From Moraxellaceae bacterium (GTDB lineage Bacteria > Pseudomonadota > Gammaproteobacteria > Pseudomonadales > UBA3067), in assembly GCA_002401525.1 (NCBI GenBank), contig NVTH01000087.1:4486-13647 (forward strand): 9,162 bases of DNA, in the 5' to 3' direction. A program made the position numbers and the translations under genes. The notes under the pieces are model-generated. The model worked only from the letters and a program-made list of their open reading frames with translations. It had not been told where the DNA came from and did not search any database. Position 1 is the stretch's first letter. Each line of letters starts with the position of its first letter. Below are positions 6,232-9,162 of this stretch, one piece after another.

Positions 6232-6500
6232 CTACCGTGACCGGTTATGTGGCGAGTTGTAATCTATGTCTGGTCCAACCGGTACAATCCTAGTGGGATT
6301 GATGGTGTCGTGGCTATAGTAGTAGTGCGTTTTAATATGATCGAAATTCACGGTTTGCGCGATACCATCCTGTTGGTATAAATCTCGGTGCAATTATTGA
6401 ACGCGCTATTCAGCATGCGGATAATGTCAGAAGATTCGTTATTAACAATCGTATTGGTTTTCTTTTCCCAAAGCACTGGCACGTCCACGCGACAGGCAAG
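6232..6500 (-). pseudogene. yqjG: Glutathionyl-hydroquinone reductase remnant, copy B, internal deletion
   Basis: Two pieces of a YqjG/ECM4-type enzyme lie on the minus strand in different frames. The first (about 6500 to 6393) reads RVDVPVLWEKKT, IVNNESSDIIRML and NSAFN, the mid-protein region after the catalytic GST-like domain begins. The second (about 6387 to 6232) reads RDLYQQDGIAQTVNF, DHIKTHYYYSHDTINP and TRIVPVGPDIDY, ending at TAG 6232-6234. The join near 6388-6395 skips roughly 100 residues of the family and changes frame, with an in-frame TAA at 6394-6396. Everything before the first piece, including the N-terminal catalytic Cys region, is missing; the RND exporter stop lies about 45 bases upstream. 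The last 141 bases repeat copy A at 4906-5046, and copy B keeps the family-typical residues there. It cannot make a working enzyme. Confidence 0.82.
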
Positions 6501-6543
6501 CCGGACGGCTTTTTCGAAACACGACTTAAGTCAATATCAGCCC

Positions 6544-7680
6544 CTACGCGGCGCGCTTATGAGGAGCTTTATCTTGGTGCTCGTTTGATGGTTTTATCTC
6601 TGTGATTCTGATTACAAAAGGCGTTACAACATACGTCACCACGAGCGCTAATAAAACAATCAATGACGTAAGCAGCCCCGTTTGAGCATTGGGCTTGAAG
6701 CTTGAAAGCGACAACACAGCGAACCCGGCACCAATGATGAGCGTTGTGGTAAGAAGTGCAACACCAACGGTTTTAAAGGTATTTTCTAACGCTGAATCAA
6801 CGCTTAGATCGTTGGCTCGGTAGTATTGATACTTACTAATGAAATGCACCGTGTCGTCAATAATCAGGCCTAGCGCAATCACTGATACGCTCGCGACAGC
6901 CATGCCTACCTCCCCCACCAATACCCCCCATAAACCGAATGTAATTACCAAGGGAATAATGTTGGGAATAAGACTAATGATGCCAAACCGAACTGATTTC
7001 AGAGCAATGGCAATGGTCAAAGAGATCATTAAAAATGCCAATATGGTTCCAATTTTCATACTTTCAACGGTTCGAGAAGTGATAAATGAAAACATATAAT
7101 CCGGCCCCGTGGGGACGACCTTTAACGCAACTTGACTATGAATTGAAAACCACTGAGCGATACTTTGATGGACCCTCTTAACTTGTTCGGTGGTGATATT
7201 TTTGAGATAAACGGTAACGCGTGTACTGCTGTAAGTTCTGTCAACCTGATAGTTAATATCTACGCCTGACGGAATTGTCATTTCGTAAAAGGTAAATATG
7301 TCAATCAAAAGAGGAGCAGATTCCGGAATACGATAGTATTCCTGATCGTCGTCGTGAAGGACCTGATTGAGCCTTTTTACTCGATCAGAAATAATATCCA
7401 CATTGGTAATTTCAGGCTGCAGTAAAGCCCAGCCCTTAAATCGGTTTAATGTAGATTGATATTGAGGTGACTTGATGCCGTTTTCTACTTCAGTGTCAAT
7501 CATGTAATTAATACTCATCACACCATTAAAATTTTTCACCACATAATCTAGATCTTGACGAATCTCCATTCGCTCACCAAAAAATTCGAACAACAGGTCA
7601 TTGTATTGGTTTTTACTGATCTGGGTACCGAGTACGACGCAGGTTAGGAGAACGGGAATAGCCAAAATAGTATTGTAGCG
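6544..7680 (-). CDS. RND/MMPL exporter, C-terminal part (frameshifted)
   Basis: This frame continues the exporter after the break at 7681-7686 and encodes its second half: a membrane segment (LAIPVLLTCVVLG), a periplasmic loop of about 175 residues, then five more helices in the usual RND order. The transmembrane motif ALGLIIDDTVHFISKY carries the paired Asp expected in helix 10 for proton coupling. It ends with a charged cytoplasmic tail. The first in-frame alternative start is TTG at 7663-7665, but there is no ribosome site, so it is best read as part of one gene with the upstream half. The stop at 6544 lies about 45 bases before the yqjG remnant. The substrate is unknown; MMPL-type members export lipids or hydrophobic compounds and work without the tripartite trimer of AcrB-like pumps. 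Confidence 0.82.
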   Translation of the reverse strand, partial: RYNTILAIPVLLTCVVLGTQISKNQYNDLLFEFFGERMEIRQDLDYVVKNFNGVMSINYMIDTEVENGIKSPQYQSTLNRFKGWALLQPEITNVDIISDRVKRLNQVLHDDDQEYYRIPESAPLLIDIFTFYEMTIPSGVDINYQVDRTYSSTRVTVYLKNITTEQVKRVHQSIAQWFSIHSQVALKVVPTGPDYMFSFITSRTVESMKIGTILAFLMISLTIAIALKSVRFGIISLIPNIIPLVITFGLWGVLVGEVGMAVASVSVIALGLIIDDTVHFISKYQYYRANDLSVDSALENTFKTVGVALLTTTLIIGAGFAVLSLSSFKPNAQTGLLTSLIVLLALVVTYVVTPFVIRITEIKPSNEHQDKAPHKRAA

Positions 7681-8773
7681 AAAAAATAAATGCGCACACT
7701 ACGCCAAGTGCAACAATATTGCCTAAATCTCGTGCCGGTGGCATTTCGTTAAAGTTCAGCGATAAAAACCCAATCACAGTGGTCACGGTGGTAATGAGTA
7801 CCGGCGTAAAGTTAAGCTCTAAGCTTCGGGTGATAGAGCCCGCTTTGGATTCACGTTCTTGTTCGGCATCTGATGCATGATTGGTTGAGATTATAATGTG
7901 AACACAATCGGCGACAGCAACGGTCAATATAATAAGGGGCGCAGAAGCTGACATGGTAGACAACGTAATCCCCAACCAACTTGCAAGACCGATTCCTGCT
8001 GCTGCAGAACAAAACACCACAATCAGAGTCACTAGCATGGCATAAAAGGAGCGCAGTAATACCCATAAAATCACAATCATTATAAAATACATCAATGGAA
8101 TTAATGTCAGGGAATCATTGAAGGCGGCTTCAAAAAATCCATAGGCCATGATCAATTGACCCGACAGATAAAACTCGTGGTCTGGAAATTGCTTTCTCCA
8201 CACTGAAAGCAATTCTCGGACATGGCTGACCGCTTCGATTTGTGCCTTTTCAACCGAAACATCAGGCAAATACACATTGATATTAACGGCTGCGTGACTG
8301 AGGTCAGCCGTATACAAAATATCCTTCAGCTCATCCTGCTTAGTAATTTCAAGCTTAGCCCTATTGATCCCTTCATCGCTACTAAGATCATATAGATCCG
8401 CTAGCCTTATTGACTCTATTTCGTCATTCTCCGAGCGTACCATTGTAAAGTTAGTAATGGAGTCGACTCGATTAGCGTAAGGTATATTCCATCCCGCAGT
8501 GCTTATGGTATCGATAACTTCTAGAGTGCGAGCATTAAATATTTGTTTACCAATGGGCTTAACCACAATAAATATATTATCAGTTTTTCCAAAACGTGAC
8601 TGAAACTCGTTAAAATCCAAGCGCTCCGGATTGTCTTCACCGAAGAAGTATCGGTAATCAGTGGTGAATTTTAGCTTATGGACGCCCGCAGTCGCAACCA
8701 CTAAAAATAGCAGCGCAAAAACAAGGGAATACTTAGCATTATTAATGCCTGCCAACTTAATTCGATCGATCAT
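7613..8773 (-). CDS. RND/MMPL exporter, N-terminal part (frameshifted)
   Basis: The first half of an inner-membrane RND-superfamily exporter of the MMPL/hopanoid-exporter-like group. From ATG 8773: TM1 about 15-31, a periplasmic domain to about 218 starting with FTTDYRYFF, then five helices, with the motif VAVADCVHIII holding the conserved Asp (D289) of helix 4. Homology ends at VVCAFIFS; the last 20 or so residues of this frame are out-of-frame and end at TAA 7613-7615. I preferred ATG 8773 because GGAG lies 9 bases upstream and the protein then starts MIDRIK just before TM1; ATG 8782 and TTG 8803 are possible. Removing one base from the A6 run at 7681-7686 joins this frame to the following one, giving about 743 residues, normal for the family. 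Either the gene is recently inactivated or the base is a sequencing error. Confidence 0.84.
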   Translation of the reverse strand: MIDRIKLAGINNAKYSLVFALLFLVVATAGVHKLKFTTDYRYFFGEDNPERLDFNEFQSRFGKTDNIFIVVKPIGKQIFNARTLEVIDTISTAGWNIPYANRVDSITNFTMVRSENDEIESIRLADLYDLSSDEGINRAKLEITKQDELKDILYTADLSHAAVNINVYLPDVSVEKAQIEAVSHVRELLSVWRKQFPDHEFYLSGQLIMAYGFFEAAFNDSLTLIPLMYFIMIVILWVLLRSFYAMLVTLIVVFCSAAAGIGLASWLGITLSTMSASAPLIILTVAVADCVHIIISTNHASDAEQERESKAGSITRSLELNFTPVLITTVTTVIGFLSLNFNEMPPARDLGNIVALGVVCAFIFSLQYYFGYSRSPNLRRTRYPDQ

Positions 8774-8803
8774 TGAGGGCATCTCCAGAGCCGCTCTTTG
8801 CAA

Positions 8804-9162
8804 TTAAGCGGCTAATTTCAAAAAGCCATTTAATTCGAGCTGTTTTAAGGCTTTAGGTTAATTTTATATTGGCTATATTTATTGACTAACTAATCCCGGA
8901 ATGAGAGCAGTTTATGCCACGGTCTTTTTATTTTTGAGTGTTTTAGATTTCAAAGGTTCAAACTCTTGCTGAAGAACGTTAATAATAGACTGAATCAAGT
9001 CACCTTCGATATTAGTGATCCGGTATTGATATTCGAATTTATTGAAATCGCGCTAGATTTCATGTTGGCCTCTAACCCACTAAAGGGCACCTCTAAAAAT
9101 TAGAATTTTTATTCGAGAGCAAGGAAGCACCGCGCGGAGACCCGCAGTGTATAAGGCATACA
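8804..9162. other. AT-rich stretch upstream of the exporter
   Basis: No complete gene of more than about 50 codons is seen. It holds the small broken ORF at 8912-9063 and otherwise AT-rich spacer that should contain the exporter promoter; TATATT and TATAAT-like strings around 8860-8880 are too common in this composition to name a -10 box. The last 60 bases show nothing recognisable. Confidence 0.4.
8912..9063 (-). pseudogene. Small ORF remnant of about 50 codons, frameshifted
   Basis: On the minus strand, ATG 9063-9061 follows a good ribosome site (AGAGG, 5 bases upstream) but its frame stops after 22 codons at 8995-8997. A second frame is open from 9052 to TAA 8912-8914 and looks protein-like: RDFNKFEYQYRITN, IEGDLIQSIINVLQQEF, then a Lys-rich end. 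It has no start codon and is preceded by TAG at 9053-9055. One inserted base near 9050-9055 would join the two into a protein of about 50 residues. The pattern of an aromatic strand followed by an amphipathic helix recalls the end of PilZ domains, but it is too short to claim that. Function unknown. Confidence 0.35.

Noticed and set aside
6388..6588. 66-codon + strand ORF
   Set aside because: It is antisense to the yqjG remnant and the exporter end, with no family resemblance or ribosome site.
7675..7692. Programmed -1 ribosomal frameshift in the RND gene
   Set aside because: The needed shift is +1 (or -2) and the zero-frame codons do not form an X-XXY-YYZ heptamer; no such mechanism is known for this family.
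1..9162. CRISPR array, tRNA, rRNA, transposase or integrase genes
   Set aside because: No short regularly spaced repeats, tRNA-like cloverleaf, rRNA sequence, transposase or tyrosine-recombinase motif was seen on either strand.

Overview
The window looks like chromosomal DNA of a free-living, probably marine or aquatic gammaproteobacterium with moderate to low GC. This rests on gene content (a stand-alone CheY/CheC pair, a large PAS-GGDEF-EAL protein, an MMPL-type RND exporter, a zinc alcohol dehydrogenase and glutathionyl-hydroquinone reductase remnants) and not on a marker gene, so it is an inference.

Left part (139 to about 3480, + strand): a tight signalling operon. A single-domain CheY-like receiver is followed with no gap by a CheC-type phosphatase with two active-site signatures, then after 6 bases by a 715-residue PAS-PAS-GGDEF-EAL protein, then by the stump of a second receiver. 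The likely logic is that the receiver is phosphorylated by a kinase outside the window, dephosphorylated by the CheC-like protein, and linked to cyclic-di-GMP turnover by the GGDEF-EAL protein. The second receiver has lost its phospho-acceptor segment and its second half; its tail is only antisense to the neighbouring dehydrogenase.

Middle part (3592 to about 6500): a zinc-dependent alcohol dehydrogenase on the minus strand, then a patchwork. Two 141-base direct repeats (4906-5046 and 6232-6372, about 91% identical by hand count, no gaps) turn out, read on the minus strand, to be the 3' end of a glutathionyl-hydroquinone reductase gene (YqjG/ECM4 family). Both copies are broken. Between them lie two + strand genes, a four-helix membrane protein of unknown function and a GNAT acetyltransferase, separated by a short imperfect inverted repeat with the geometry of an integron attC site. 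A half-site resembling its 3' side precedes the first gene and a weaker candidate follows the second. My reading is a small integrase-less cassette cluster lodged between two decayed yqjG copies.

Right part (6544 to 8773, minus strand): one MMPL/RND-family membrane exporter of about 740 residues, split into two reading frames by one extra base in a run of six A (7681-7686). Upstream of it (8804-9162) is AT-rich sequence holding only a short, apparently frameshifted remnant of a small gene.

Overall the signalling operon and the dehydrogenase look functional, while the rest shows repeated signs of decay or insertion: a truncated receiver, two yqjG fragments, a frameshifted exporter and a broken small ORF. 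The two single-base frameshifts could also be sequencing errors.
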